This document shows, piece by piece, positions 35,915 through 44,625 of a DNA stretch of 64,000 nucleotides (positions are counted from its first letter, which is position 1; the number at the start of each line of letters is the position of its first letter). Both the position numbers and the translations under genes were made by a program. The notes beneath the pieces were generated by a model. The model was not told the DNA's origin. It searched no databases and saw only the letters and a program-made list of their open reading frames with translations. Source of the stretch: Castellaniella sp040276085 (GTDB lineage: Bacteria > Pseudomonadota > Gammaproteobacteria > Burkholderiales > Burkholderiaceae_B); NCBI RefSeq assembly GCF_040276085.1, contig NZ_JBELOK010000002.1:62001-126000 (forward strand), written 5' to 3'.

Positions 35915-35959
35915 CTCATAACCCGAAGGTCATAGGTTCAAATCCTATCCCCGCAACCA
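35915..35959 (+). repeat. attR: right direct repeat of the island, displaced tRNA-fMet 3' half
   Basis: 45 bp matching 11683-11727 with three mismatches. The T arm reads ATAGG-TTCAAAT-CCTAT and base 66 is C, which would pair properly with G7. No tRNA 5' half precedes it, so it is a fragment rather than a gene. Confidence 0.88.
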
Positions 35960-35969
35960 GATTTATGGA

Positions 35970-36002
35970 TGGGTCGGCAACCAATTGGTGCCGGCCCATT
36001 TT
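35970..36002 (+). terminator. Terminator outside attR, probably the original tRNA terminator
   Basis: TGGGTCGGCAACC and GGTGCCGGCCCA form a long stem with one bulge and one G-T pair, followed by TTTTCATTT. It lies 10 bp past the displaced tRNA end, the place where the tRNA terminator would be without the island. Confidence 0.72.
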
Positions 36003-36121
36003 CATTTCTGCTTGGTACCACTCTGCCTTGTGCGTTGATGTTTCATACCACGGCCGGCGATCCATGTCTGGATGGTACAGCGAACTGCTGCCACATGGCT
36101 GGCAGTCGTGCCGCCCGCCGG

Positions 36122-38068
36122 CTAAGCCCCGATAATGCCCCCATCGTCCTTGGTGATGATCAGCGTCGCAGACCGCGGCAGGGACGCACCGCCGTCGGGC
36201 CAGTGGCTGTCACCGCCCTCGCCCGGATGCTGAATGTTGATGAACATGGCCTTAATGTCGGGGGTGAAGGTGATACCGGTAATCTCACACTGCTTCGGGC
36301 CAACCAGAAACCGGCGGATTTCCTTGCTGACAGGATCGGCACACAGCATCTGGTTATTGCCCTGGCCCTGGTAGTCGCCCGTGTTGCTGTACTTGCCGTC
36401 AGTCTGTATCCACAGGCGGCCATGCGGGTCAAAGGCGAGGCCATCGGGGCTGTTGAAGGTGTTGTCGACATTGATGTTGGCCGAGCCGGATCGCAGATCT
36501 GCACGATCGGTGTATTTGACGGGGTTACCGGCCAACACAAAGATATCCCATTCAAACGACTCCGCAGCCGCATCGCCACCAGCTTCACGCCAGCGCACGA
36601 TCTGGCCATAAATGTTCTTTTCCCTGGGATTGGCGGGGCCAGCCGCAGCACGCTTGGTATTGTTGGTAAGGGTGACATAAACCTCACCGGTCTTGGGATT
36701 CACGCTGACCCACTCGGGCCGATCCATTTTCGTGGCGCCCACGGCATCGGCTGCAAGGCGCGTGTGGATCAGAACTTCAGCCTGACTGCTGAAGTTTGTG
36801 TCTGCGGCAAGCACGGGGTTCGCCTGCTTGTCCAGCAGAATCCATTCACCCCGCCCTGCATAGCGTCCGTCGGCCGAGGGGCCGTCACTGAATCTGGCCA
36901 CGTACAGCTTGCCGGAATCCAGCAGGTCAGCGGTTTTACTGCCCTCGCGATAGTGGCCCTCGGATACAAACTTGTAGATGTAATCATCAGCCTGGTCATC
37001 GCCCATATAGACGACGGCGCGCCGGTCGACCGCCAACGTAAAGGCGGCATTCTCGTGCTTGATACGCCCGAGCGCCGTCCGTTTTTTGGGCATGGATGCC
37101 GGATCGAAGGGATCGATCTCCACGACCCAGCCAAATCGGTTGGACTCGTTGGGTTCCTTAGCATAGTCGAATCGCGCGACGAAATCCTCCCAACGGTATT
37201 CGGTTGAACCGGCCGCCAGACCATAGCGCTTCTGGGCTGTGTTGCGCGTATCCTGCCCTGATGTCGTGCCGAAATAGGTATTGAAGTTTTCCTCACAGGC
37301 CAGATAGGTATTCCACGGCGTCCAGCCATTGCCGCAGTTATTGAAAGTGCCAAGCACACGCGTGCCGCTGGGGTCAGCACTGGTTTTCAGCCAATCATGG
37401 CCAGCAGCCGGACCACTCAGTTGCATCGCGGTAGAAGCGGTGATGCGCCGGTTATAACGCGAGCCAGCCTGAATGCTCCATTTTCCGTCGACATTCGCGG
37501 CGACGTGAATTACCGACACACCGTGGGCATTCATGGCCTTGTCGGCCTTGTCCGCCGTCCAAGGCTGCGTCCCATCTGCCCCAAACAGCCAGACATAATT
37601 TCCGTCTTCGACAGTTGTGTATTCGTGATTGACGACCAGCAGCCCCTCATTGTTTCGTCCATCCATAGCAAAAAAATGGATGCCGTCGTGGTTGTCACCC
37701 ACCTGCAATGCCTGTGCCGCCGCATCATCGCTGCCATCGGCCTTCCACGCGGACGCAGGTGCAATCAGCGGCGTGCCCCAAGGGGCAAATACAGTAGCGG
37801 TATAGCCTGGCGCAATTTGTACCGCATCGGCAGTGGACAAAGGGATGGCGGTGAATCCAAGCAAACGTGAAGGCTGCGGTGCGGCACCGCCCACGCCTTT
37901 CGCCTGAGCGGCGGGCAATCCTCCCAGAAACAGGGCGGCGGACAACCCAATTCCGGATTTCAGGAAACCACGGCGGCTGAACGCACGCTGGACCACATCC
38001 TGGAAGTGCTCGCCAGCGGAGGTATTTGTTGGCAGGTCTTCGGAATCGATCGGGTAGGACGAGGACAT
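36122..38068 (-). CDS. PhoX-family (DUF839) alkaline phosphatase, Tat-exported
   Basis: 648 residues from the ATG at 38066-38068; a longer open frame to 38242 is rejected as its start region is non-coding in character. A twin-arginine signal is visible at about residues 30-55 (SRRGFLKSGIG, then a hydrophobic run ending AAQA), so the folded enzyme is exported to the periplasm. The body is a beta-propeller-like DUF839 protein with TPWNTYLACEENFNTYF, RFGWVVEIDPFDP and NINVDNTFNSPDGLAFDPHG, motifs of PhoX that hold calcium and iron. It hydrolyses phosphate monoesters, usually under phosphate limitation. Divergent from the AraC gene. Confidence 0.88.
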   Translation of the reverse strand: MSSSYPIDSEDLPTNTSAGEHFQDVVQRAFSRRGFLKSGIGLSAALFLGGLPAAQAKGVGGAAPQPSRLLGFTAIPLSTADAVQIAPGYTATVFAPWGTPLIAPASAWKADGSDDAAAQALQVGDNHDGIHFFAMDGRNNEGLLVVNHEYTTVEDGNYVWLFGADGTQPWTADKADKAMNAHGVSVIHVAANVDGKWSIQAGSRYNRRITASTAMQLSGPAAGHDWLKTSADPSGTRVLGTFNNCGNGWTPWNTYLACEENFNTYFGTTSGQDTRNTAQKRYGLAAGSTEYRWEDFVARFDYAKEPNESNRFGWVVEIDPFDPASMPKKRTALGRIKHENAAFTLAVDRRAVVYMGDDQADDYIYKFVSEGHYREGSKTADLLDSGKLYVARFSDGPSADGRYAGRGEWILLDKQANPVLAADTNFSSQAEVLIHTRLAADAVGATKMDRPEWVSVNPKTGEVYVTLTNNTKRAAAGPANPREKNIYGQIVRWREAGGDAAAESFEWDIFVLAGNPVKYTDRADLRSGSANINVDNTFNSPDGLAFDPHGRLWIQTDGKYSNTGDYQGQGNNQMLCADPVSKEIRRFLVGPKQCEITGITFTPDIKAMFINIQHPGEGGDSHWPDGGASLPRSATLIITKDDGGIIGA

Positions 38069-38296
38069 GACTGGGTTCCGTACAGAGTCAGGGAAAGAAC
38101 TCCAGTATCGGTGATGTTTGTTGCAGGACGATGACGGGGGGTGATCACCAAGAACCATACAAAAGAACCGCCAAAGCACTTTCGGGCTTACCCGAAGCGG
38201 GCTTGCCCAAAAGCGCTCCGGCGGTTCGGGGCTCTCGAACAAGAGAGTAAACTGGCTGAAAAATTATGTCTGGCGACAAAGCGCCATAAAATATCG

Positions 38297-39103
38297 ATGA
38301 ACAGACAAATCCCTATCTTGCCCGCGGATAATCTGATCAAATCGCTGCCTCGCCCCGTGTTTGGCCATGTGGATAGCCAGCCCAACATGATTATTCCCGG
38401 CCCGCACCAACATCCCTGGGGCCAGCTGACCTACGCCCTGCAGGGCCACCTGCAGGTCTGGACACCCTACGCCCGATTCATCGCACTCCCACAGCGGGCC
38501 GTGTGGATTCCTGCAGGCGTACAGCATCAGGTCTACGAATCATCTCCGGCTGAAATCCGCAGCCTGTATCTGGACGGCGCCGCATTGGGACTGAATTGGG
38601 CCGCTTGCCGTGTCCTGGCTATCGACCCTCTGCTGCAAGAACTGATCCGCCGCTTCAGCACGATCCCGGTAGAGTACGATCTGACAGGGCCTGATGGACG
38701 CCTGGCTCAGGTGCTGATAGACCAGCTGGTCATCAGTCCTGATGCGGGTCTTGTACTTCCGTGGCCATCCGACCCACGCTTGCTGACCCTGTGCAAGCAA
38801 CTGCACCACCAGCCAGACGAGGCGCCTACCCTGGCGCAATATAGCCGGCAGCTGGGGCTCTCAGAAAAAACCCTGACCCGTCTGTTTTTGCAACAGACAG
38901 GCCTGGGATTCAGATTATGGCGCCAGCGCGCCCGCCTGGTGCATGCCCTGCCCCGCCTTGAACGCGGCGAGCGCATCACCGATGTGGCTTTGGCGTGCGG
39001 CTACGAGAGCCTGTCATCTTTTATTGCTGCATTTAAAGAACACACGGGGCAGACGCCCCGTGAATTTGCCTTGCGCAACCAGCAACGCCACGACGGCACC
39101 TGA
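38297..39103 (+). CDS. AraC-family transcriptional regulator with cupin sensor domain
   Basis: 268 residues from the ATG at 38297. The N-terminal half is cupin-like: PGPHQHPWGQLTYAL (metal-binding type His pair), RAVWIPAGVQHQV. The C-terminal about 100 residues contain the two AraC helix-turn-helix motifs: TLAQYSRQLGLSEKTLTRLF and ITDVALACGYESLSSFIAAF, ending with TGQTPREF. It lies divergently from the PhoX gene with about 230 bp between, so it may control that gene or be autoregulated; the ligand is unknown. Convergent with nrdB. Confidence 0.88.
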   Translation: MNRQIPILPADNLIKSLPRPVFGHVDSQPNMIIPGPHQHPWGQLTYALQGHLQVWTPYARFIALPQRAVWIPAGVQHQVYESSPAEIRSLYLDGAALGLNWAACRVLAIDPLLQELIRRFSTIPVEYDLTGPDGRLAQVLIDQLVISPDAGLVLPWPSDPRLLTLCKQLHHQPDEAPTLAQYSRQLGLSEKTLTRLFLQQTGLGFRLWRQRARLVHALPRLERGERITDVALACGYESLSSFIAAFKEHTGQTPREFALRNQQRHDGT

Positions 39104-39140
39104 CCAGCCCCACAGGCCAATCAGGCGTTAGCCGGCAAAA

Positions 39141-40238
39141 TTAGAATTCGTCGTCAAATACCACGCCCTCGTCGGTACGGCGCATCACACCAACCTTATA
39201 AGCCGCAATATCCTGCTCTTGCGGAGAAGCCTGGGTTTTGCTGATATTCAGCCATTTCTCCATGTACTTGAGCGGGTTGGACTGCGGAAACTCGTAGCGG
39301 TCAGTCTGGATACCCACAGTGTTGTAAACATCTTTGGCGCAATAGAGTGTCCAGGCTGCCAGACGATCTTCGTTCATGCCGACAAGCTCGCGCCCTTCAG
39401 AGAACAGGTATTGAATCCAGTCGAGCTCGCTGTCTACGACTTCGGTGATCAAGGCCTCGATTTCAAAATGGCATTGCTCAAAGGCCTTACGACCACGTTC
39501 GGTACGCAGCTCGTGCTGCAGCACTGCACGGTCGAGCTCGGCGTGGATCTCAAGCTCATCCTGGGCGATTTTCTGGATTGCCTTGCCGATGGGCTGAAAC
39601 ATGCCGGTATCGCAGATGGCAAACGTGACAGCAAATGAAGCCATGAACTGGATGCGTTCCATGCAGAACAGCGCCACTACCATCATGAACACCGTATTGT
39701 AGGTATCCTGATCGTTGGGAAGTTCGCCTAACGCATATTTGTGTGAGGCCGCGTAGCCTTCACCAAAGGCCTTGACGACCCGTGACAACCGGGTATGCGC
39801 CTGCTCGACACTGAGGATCTCGTCGATGATGGCTGAGGGGTCATCAAAGGAGTTGCGAACAATCTCGGAATAGGTAGCCGCATGAACTACTTCGTTGTCG
39901 GAGATGCGCTGCCAGGCCGCCCAGAGCTCGGATGAGGTAATAAACGGCGCCAGCACCGGTGCAATGGCGCGCGAGGCCACGCTGTCGGCTTCCCATTGCC
40001 ACGCCAGCGTCTTGACCATCATGTCGTATGTGGCGCGCGGGCAGTTTTTGAAGTCGGCGTTGCAGGAGGAGTAGTCAAACTCGTTTTCGTCCCAATCGAG
40101 CGATTTCTGGGTTTTGTACAAGGACCAGATCTCTGGGTAGTGACGATTGATGGTGTCAAACAGCCCCTGCTTCTCGCCCAGGAACAGCAAAGGTTTGGCG
40201 TAATCCTGCTTGTTGTAGTTGAAGACGCTATCAGACAT
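39141..40238 (-). CDS. nrdB: Class Ia ribonucleotide reductase beta subunit NrdB
   Basis: Holds the diiron-tyrosyl radical cofactor for deoxyribonucleotide synthesis. 365 residues from the ATG at 40236-40238. The diiron/radical site is intact: NEVVHAATYSEI gives Glu, His and the radical Tyr at the E-x-x-H-x-x-x-Y spacing. Further ligands lie in WEADSVASRAIAPVL and in the C-terminal ELEIHAELD block. The C terminus, GVVFDDEF, is the acidic/aromatic tail that docks on NrdA. Located 78 bp after nrdA and transcribed with it. Confidence 0.96.
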   Translation of the reverse strand: MSDSVFNYNKQDYAKPLLFLGEKQGLFDTINRHYPEIWSLYKTQKSLDWDENEFDYSSCNADFKNCPRATYDMMVKTLAWQWEADSVASRAIAPVLAPFITSSELWAAWQRISDNEVVHAATYSEIVRNSFDDPSAIIDEILSVEQAHTRLSRVVKAFGEGYAASHKYALGELPNDQDTYNTVFMMVVALFCMERIQFMASFAVTFAICDTGMFQPIGKAIQKIAQDELEIHAELDRAVLQHELRTERGRKAFEQCHFEIEALITEVVDSELDWIQYLFSEGRELVGMNEDRLAAWTLYCAKDVYNTVGIQTDRYEFPQSNPLKYMEKWLNISKTQASPQEQDIAAYKVGVMRRTDEGVVFDDEF

Positions 40239-40316
40239 GATGTGGTTTCCAGAAGATGATGAGGCACACGCTGGCTGCACCACCAAGGGTGCCGCGCCAG
40301 CGCAACAGTATGTGGA

Positions 40317-42821
40317 TTACAGGGTGCAGCCGCCCTCGCAAACAGGATCATCAGGATCGGGCTCGCCATGGGCAACTGCTTGTGCCTGTGGCAGGCTGAT
40401 GCCGGATACAGCCAGTTTGACGAAACCTTGCGCCGCCGGGAAATCCGCTACTTTTTTCATGCCCGCAGAGGTTTTCTGGTTCATGTAGTACTTGGATTTC
40501 AGACCCATCTTGACCCGGTAGAGGTAGTTTTGGATCATCTCGGTGGACTCGATGCTGGCATCGCCAATGACCTTGCGGTAGAAGTCGGCGGAAATACCCT
40601 GGTCTGTCCACTTCTGGATAATCGCGTAGATATCGGTCATATCCTCGGTGGGGACATCCCAGGCGGATTCGTACCATTGGCTCAGGGCATCGCCTTCGGG
40701 GGCAGCCCAGTAATTCACCCGCTGGTTATCCGTCTTGATCATGGTAAGTTCGCGGATCGGATACACACCGTTGGTGGTGCCAGACGAGTTGGCCGAGGTT
40801 TCTGTGGGCATGTGCGCTGCCACCACCGAGTTGCGGATCCCTCCGTTGGCGATGATTTCAGCACGCAGGGCTTCCCAGTTGTAGTGATTTTTGAAATCGG
40901 CAATCTTGTCGATGTTGCGATTGTAGGTGTCGGTGGGCAGCCAGCCGTCCGGCCATTTGGTTTTGTGCATCCAGGGCGCATTGCCTAGTTCGCGGCCCAG
41001 CTGCAGGCTGGCCCGTACCAAATGATAATAATGTCGCTCGGCAATCCAGTGAATGAACTGCTTGCCCTCGGGCTCGGTGTAGCGCTTGTGGTTTTTGGCC
41101 ATCAGGTGCGCCACACCCAGCATGCCCACACCCGCATTCAGACGCGCCTTGGAGGTTACCCCCACGTGCGGGAGCTCGTAGTCGGCCAGGTGAATGCATT
41201 TGTCGATCATCAACAAGGCGTAATAGGCGACTTCTTCGTATTGCTCATCGGACTCGATGTTGGAGACGACGATACCCGCCAGGTTGCAGGTGGCAACCTC
41301 GGGAGACGAACGGCGCTCGATGCGCGCAATGACGCGGCCATCTGACAGCACATCGCCCGCCACGAGGTCTTCGAGGTACACCGAACCGCGCTGAGTATCT
41401 ACCGCACCGGTGCCAGGCTGCAAAGTGTGCATATGGCCGTCGGCATCGGCAAACTCGACAAAGGAGATATCCGTGGTTTGATAGAGCTCGGTAATGTGGT
41501 TGTACGGTGCCGTGGGCAGTGCAATCTCGGAACACAGATTAGAGCTGTAAATGGTGTTCTTGAACGGCGTGTGGCGGTTCATCTCATAGATGTTGTGTTC
41601 GTAGATGCGTCCGGTCTCGTTCCATTCGTTGATTGCGGTGATCAGGAGCTCGCGTGCATTGACGGTTTGCTTCTTGAAGGTGGGGTCTTGCTCGTATTTG
41701 GTGTAGAGGGCCTCGAAACGGGCCTCGTCATCGCTGTAGAGCGCATCGTAAAGATCGGGCGCCGTATGACAGTTAAACAGGAAGACGTCTTCGTTGCGCG
41801 CCACCTTGCGGGCAAAGAACCGGTTGCCACCCCACGAATAATCCATCCCGCGGATCTTGCGATCTTCGGTGGACATGGGGTTTTTCAGGCGCAGCAAGGT
41901 ATCGACTTCAGGGTCGAAGATAGAGAAATAACTGGTGCAGGCACCACCACGGCCATTTTGCAGATTGGCCTTGATCTCGGCCACTACCGCACGCAGATAA
42001 GGCAGCTTGCCCTGGTGACGGATGACGCCCCCCCGGACGGGATCATTGACAGAGCGCGTTTGCAGGTAGGAACCAATACCCGCACTCATGTATGTCATGG
42101 TGTTGGCAATGTGATTGCCGACAGCAATCGAGCGGGCGGAGTCGCCCGACGCATACAGGCAGCAACTGGCGTACCCACGCAGCGGCGTACCCAGATTGAT
42201 GTGATTGGGCGTGGGGGCGTTGATGCGGTTTTTGGAGAGATGCTCGTAAAACTTGGCCACGTCACGCATACGACGCTCGCGGGGCTGATTGACTGCCAGC
42301 GCCATGGCCATGCGCATATAAACAAACTGCGGAGTTTCGTAGTGTATGCCCTTGACGCGATCGGAGATGGCGTACTTGGAGCGATGCGTATGGATCTGAT
42401 AGTGGGCGTATTCGAAATCACGTGTGTGATCGATCATGCCCTCGACCTGGAAGTATTCTTCTTCGGAGTAGTCGAGGAGCTCCATGTAGCCAAGTTTTTG
42501 CAGGCGCCGGTGCAGCGTGAGTACCGTGGGGAAAGCACCGTCACAGACGTCTTTGAGCTCTTTTTGTGCAAGCGCTGCATATAGCCGGCCTGCCATGCGG
42601 TTATACGACCAGGTATCGGCGTCGAGGCAGTGGCGAATCAGTTGTATCTGGAGGAACTCGGATGAGCACTCCTCGGGCATGTTGGTGACTGTTTCGAGCA
42701 CCACGGATGACCAGTCGACGCGGTCACCCAGCGAGGTAGCACCCCATTCACCCCAGCCGTTTAATTTTGACGGAATGAATGGCTCTTTGCGTCCATCACG
42801 CTTGATAACGGTCTTGATCAT
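40317..42821 (-). CDS. nrdA: Ribonucleoside-diphosphate reductase alpha subunit NrdA
   Basis: 834 residues, catalytic subunit reducing ribonucleoside diphosphates. An N-terminal ATP-cone-like start (MIKTVIKRDGRKEPF), the active-site thiyl radical block SSNLCSEIALPT (Cys about 430, Asn and Glu in place), and the C-terminal redox tail CEGGC are present. The next active-site Cys (about residue 512, in ATCNLAGI) lies 82 residues after the radical Cys; in E. coli NrdA the distance is 23. The extra 59 residues are rich in beta-type segments (SFVEFADADG, YLEDLVAGDVLSDGRVIARI). Such insertions are known in some betaproteobacterial and phage-type NrdA proteins. First gene of nrdAB, below two NrdR boxes. 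Confidence 0.96.
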   Translation of the reverse strand: MIKTVIKRDGRKEPFIPSKLNGWGEWGATSLGDRVDWSSVVLETVTNMPEECSSEFLQIQLIRHCLDADTWSYNRMAGRLYAALAQKELKDVCDGAFPTVLTLHRRLQKLGYMELLDYSEEEYFQVEGMIDHTRDFEYAHYQIHTHRSKYAISDRVKGIHYETPQFVYMRMAMALAVNQPRERRMRDVAKFYEHLSKNRINAPTPNHINLGTPLRGYASCCLYASGDSARSIAVGNHIANTMTYMSAGIGSYLQTRSVNDPVRGGVIRHQGKLPYLRAVVAEIKANLQNGRGGACTSYFSIFDPEVDTLLRLKNPMSTEDRKIRGMDYSWGGNRFFARKVARNEDVFLFNCHTAPDLYDALYSDDEARFEALYTKYEQDPTFKKQTVNARELLITAINEWNETGRIYEHNIYEMNRHTPFKNTIYSSNLCSEIALPTAPYNHITELYQTTDISFVEFADADGHMHTLQPGTGAVDTQRGSVYLEDLVAGDVLSDGRVIARIERRSSPEVATCNLAGIVVSNIESDEQYEEVAYYALLMIDKCIHLADYELPHVGVTSKARLNAGVGMLGVAHLMAKNHKRYTEPEGKQFIHWIAERHYYHLVRASLQLGRELGNAPWMHKTKWPDGWLPTDTYNRNIDKIADFKNHYNWEALRAEIIANGGIRNSVVAAHMPTETSANSSGTTNGVYPIRELTMIKTDNQRVNYWAAPEGDALSQWYESAWDVPTEDMTDIYAIIQKWTDQGISADFYRKVIGDASIESTEMIQNYLYRVKMGLKSKYYMNQKTSAGMKKVADFPAAQGFVKLAVSGISLPQAQAVAHGEPDPDDPVCEGGCTL

Positions 42822-42880
42822 GGGAGTAGTCTTCTTTTGTATGGTGGATAAAGAAAGTTGATGTCAGGCACGCCTACGCG

Positions 42881-42928
42881 ACACCAAATCTTGTGTATAT
42901 CCTACACGAAACACACCAGATGTTGTGC
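42881..42928 (-). promoter_or_regulatory. Tandem NrdR boxes upstream of nrdAB
   Basis: ACACCAAATCTTGTGT at 42881-42896 and ACACCAGATGTTGTGC at 42913-42928 match the NrdR consensus ACACwATATATwGTGT at the outer bases. Their starts are 32 bp apart (three helical turns), the spacing of genuine NrdR operators. They lie 60-107 bp before the nrdA ATG, so repression by NrdR with ATP/dATP is predicted. Confidence 0.82.
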
Positions 42929-43118
42929 TTCAAAAATTGTCTCAAAGACACGCAAAAGGAGCCAAAAACATGAAAAGCAAGATGGGATAAGGCTTTGCAG
43001 ACACGATGGTGCAGCAAATTTTTTATTTCCAAACGTTTCAGTTTGGCAGCCCTGAAAAAACGCAGCCAAGACAAAGGTTATCTTGACTTCTAAGGTGGCG
43101 TGGCGTCAATAAAAACGT

Positions 43119-44549
43119 TTACCAGAGTACAAAAAACAGCCACCAGGACCATAGAAAAGGCAGCAGGCCTGCGGCTACGGAAGCCACTACGCCCAGGCGA
43201 CGCCCCAACTGCCGGGTACGCAATCCGGCCATACGCCAGACAAGTCGCAGGCTCCAGGCCAACGCCAGGCCCAGCAAGGTAAACCGCAAGGGATTGGCCC
43301 ACCAGGTGGGTACGCCCTCGTGCTGCAGCAAGGTCAGTGTGGTGGCTGACAGGCCCAGAAACACGCCGATGCCAGCCAAGGGGATCAGCCCTTGTGCCAG
43401 CTTATGCACGCCCTCCAGGCGGCTACGCATCAGTTGGCCCACGGCATTGCGCACACCGGGCCGCTGACAGACAGGCAAGCAGCGGCTTGCCATCATCAGG
43501 CCCGCAAAAATGGCGCCCCCCACCACCAGCGCTGCACCAAAGATAAACACCAAAATGACAGCTCCATCGAGCCAGCTGAAACTGTCGTTGACCTCAGGGT
43601 AGTGAGTGAGCAGAAACCAGGGCGCGTTATCCACGAGCGGCCAATAGATGTCCCGGTTGACCAGCCAGGTGGCCGCGCCCTGCTTGAGCGTGACAAACCA
43701 GGGGCTGGCGCTCCATAAGAAAGCACCCACGGCCAAGCCCATCATGCCAAATACAATCAGCATGGTTTGCCAGCCGCTGCCTTCAGCGATATGGACGATT
43801 TCGACTTCAGGTGACCGGGGTGACAGCGTGATTGCACCCCGATAATCGCTGCAGCGCCCGCACATGTGACACTCGGCCGCACCCTGCATATGGCGCAGAG
43901 GCAAAAGCGGTGCACAGTTGATGGTTTCGGTACGCCGCACAGGGGCACGCCAGGCCTCGGCGTCCACCCGGTAATACCAGGGCGCCAGTTTTGCCAATGC
44001 ATTGAAGACACCATTGACCGGGCACAGGTATTTGCACCAGACGCGTTTGTTGCGCCCGTACAGATAGCCCACAATCATCGCCGCAATGGTTGATCCCCCC
44101 AGGATGGCCGCCACCGCCCAAGGGTATTGATAAACGCTGACCAGCTGACCATAAATGGTGGTGAGGCTGAAGGCCACAAAGGGCCACCCGCCCCAGCGCA
44201 TCCAACGGGGGATGGCACCACCCCGCCCATGCCGGCTGGCCCACTCGGTGAGTGTACCTTCGGGACAAAACAGCCCACACCAGGCGCGCCCCAGCAAGGG
44301 GATGGAAATCAGCACAAACGGCCACCAGACGCCCCAAAAGGCAAACTGGGCAACGATAGTCAGATTGTTGAAGACAGAGGCAGTGCGATCAGGCAACGGC
44401 AATACAGCCGGCACAATCAGCAAGGCCAGATAAACACCCACAATGATCCACTGCATGATGCGGATGGCCCGTTGGTGATCACGCAGAAAATCACCTACCC
44501 TGGCCACGCGCGTGCGCCAGCCGTACCCCCCGGAAGCAGCCTCTAGCAT
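43119..44549 (-). CDS. ftrD: Membrane 4Fe-4S polyferredoxin, FtrD of the ferrous-iron uptake system
   Basis: 476 residues with about eight hydrophobic segments and NapH/RdxA-like ferredoxin motifs: CGLFCPEGTL, VWCKYLCPVNGVFN, and CHMCGRCSDYRG. In Bordetella FtrABCD this subunit probably passes electrons that support iron oxidation or reduction around the FtrC permease. A further pair of Cys lies in the C-terminal half (MMASRCLPVCQR). It is last in the operon, 76 bp after ftrC. The large 5'-phase gap contains no other gene. Confidence 0.88.
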   Translation of the reverse strand: MLEAASGGYGWRTRVARVGDFLRDHQRAIRIMQWIIVGVYLALLIVPAVLPLPDRTASVFNNLTIVAQFAFWGVWWPFVLISIPLLGRAWCGLFCPEGTLTEWASRHGRGGAIPRWMRWGGWPFVAFSLTTIYGQLVSVYQYPWAVAAILGGSTIAAMIVGYLYGRNKRVWCKYLCPVNGVFNALAKLAPWYYRVDAEAWRAPVRRTETINCAPLLPLRHMQGAAECHMCGRCSDYRGAITLSPRSPEVEIVHIAEGSGWQTMLIVFGMMGLAVGAFLWSASPWFVTLKQGAATWLVNRDIYWPLVDNAPWFLLTHYPEVNDSFSWLDGAVILVFIFGAALVVGGAIFAGLMMASRCLPVCQRPGVRNAVGQLMRSRLEGVHKLAQGLIPLAGIGVFLGLSATTLTLLQHEGVPTWWANPLRFTLLGLALAWSLRLVWRMAGLRTRQLGRRLGVVASVAAGLLPFLWSWWLFFVLW

Positions 44550-44625
44550 GTCACTCCCGTGCGCTGCAGTTCACGGCGCACTGCGCGCCCCCGGCGCCAG
44601 ACCAACACCTGCCCCGCGTAAAACA

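Larger units (their letters stand above)
11728..35959 (+). mobile_element. 24-kb integrative genomic island in tRNA-fMet carrying a defence-like operon
   Basis: Bounded by direct repeats of the tRNA 3' half. A tyrosine integrase begins 121 bp inside the left end and an excisionase-like gene lies near the right end, as in integrative elements. Interior: XRE-like regulator, two unknown proteins, a second large recombinase with a replication-initiator-like protein, and a 17-kb co-directional operon of helicases and a methyltransferase. No conjugation, capsid or other phage structural genes are visible, so it would need help to transfer, or it is a satellite-like element. Confidence 0.88.

Noticed and set aside
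35911..35959. A second tRNA gene at the right island end
   Set aside because: Only the anticodon-loop to CCA half is present; the D arm and 5' acceptor strand are missing.
38165..38226. Terminator between the PhoX gene and the AraC gene
   Set aside because: Imperfect GC-rich repeats exist (CCGCC...GGCGG) but they lie upstream of both divergent genes and have no T-run.
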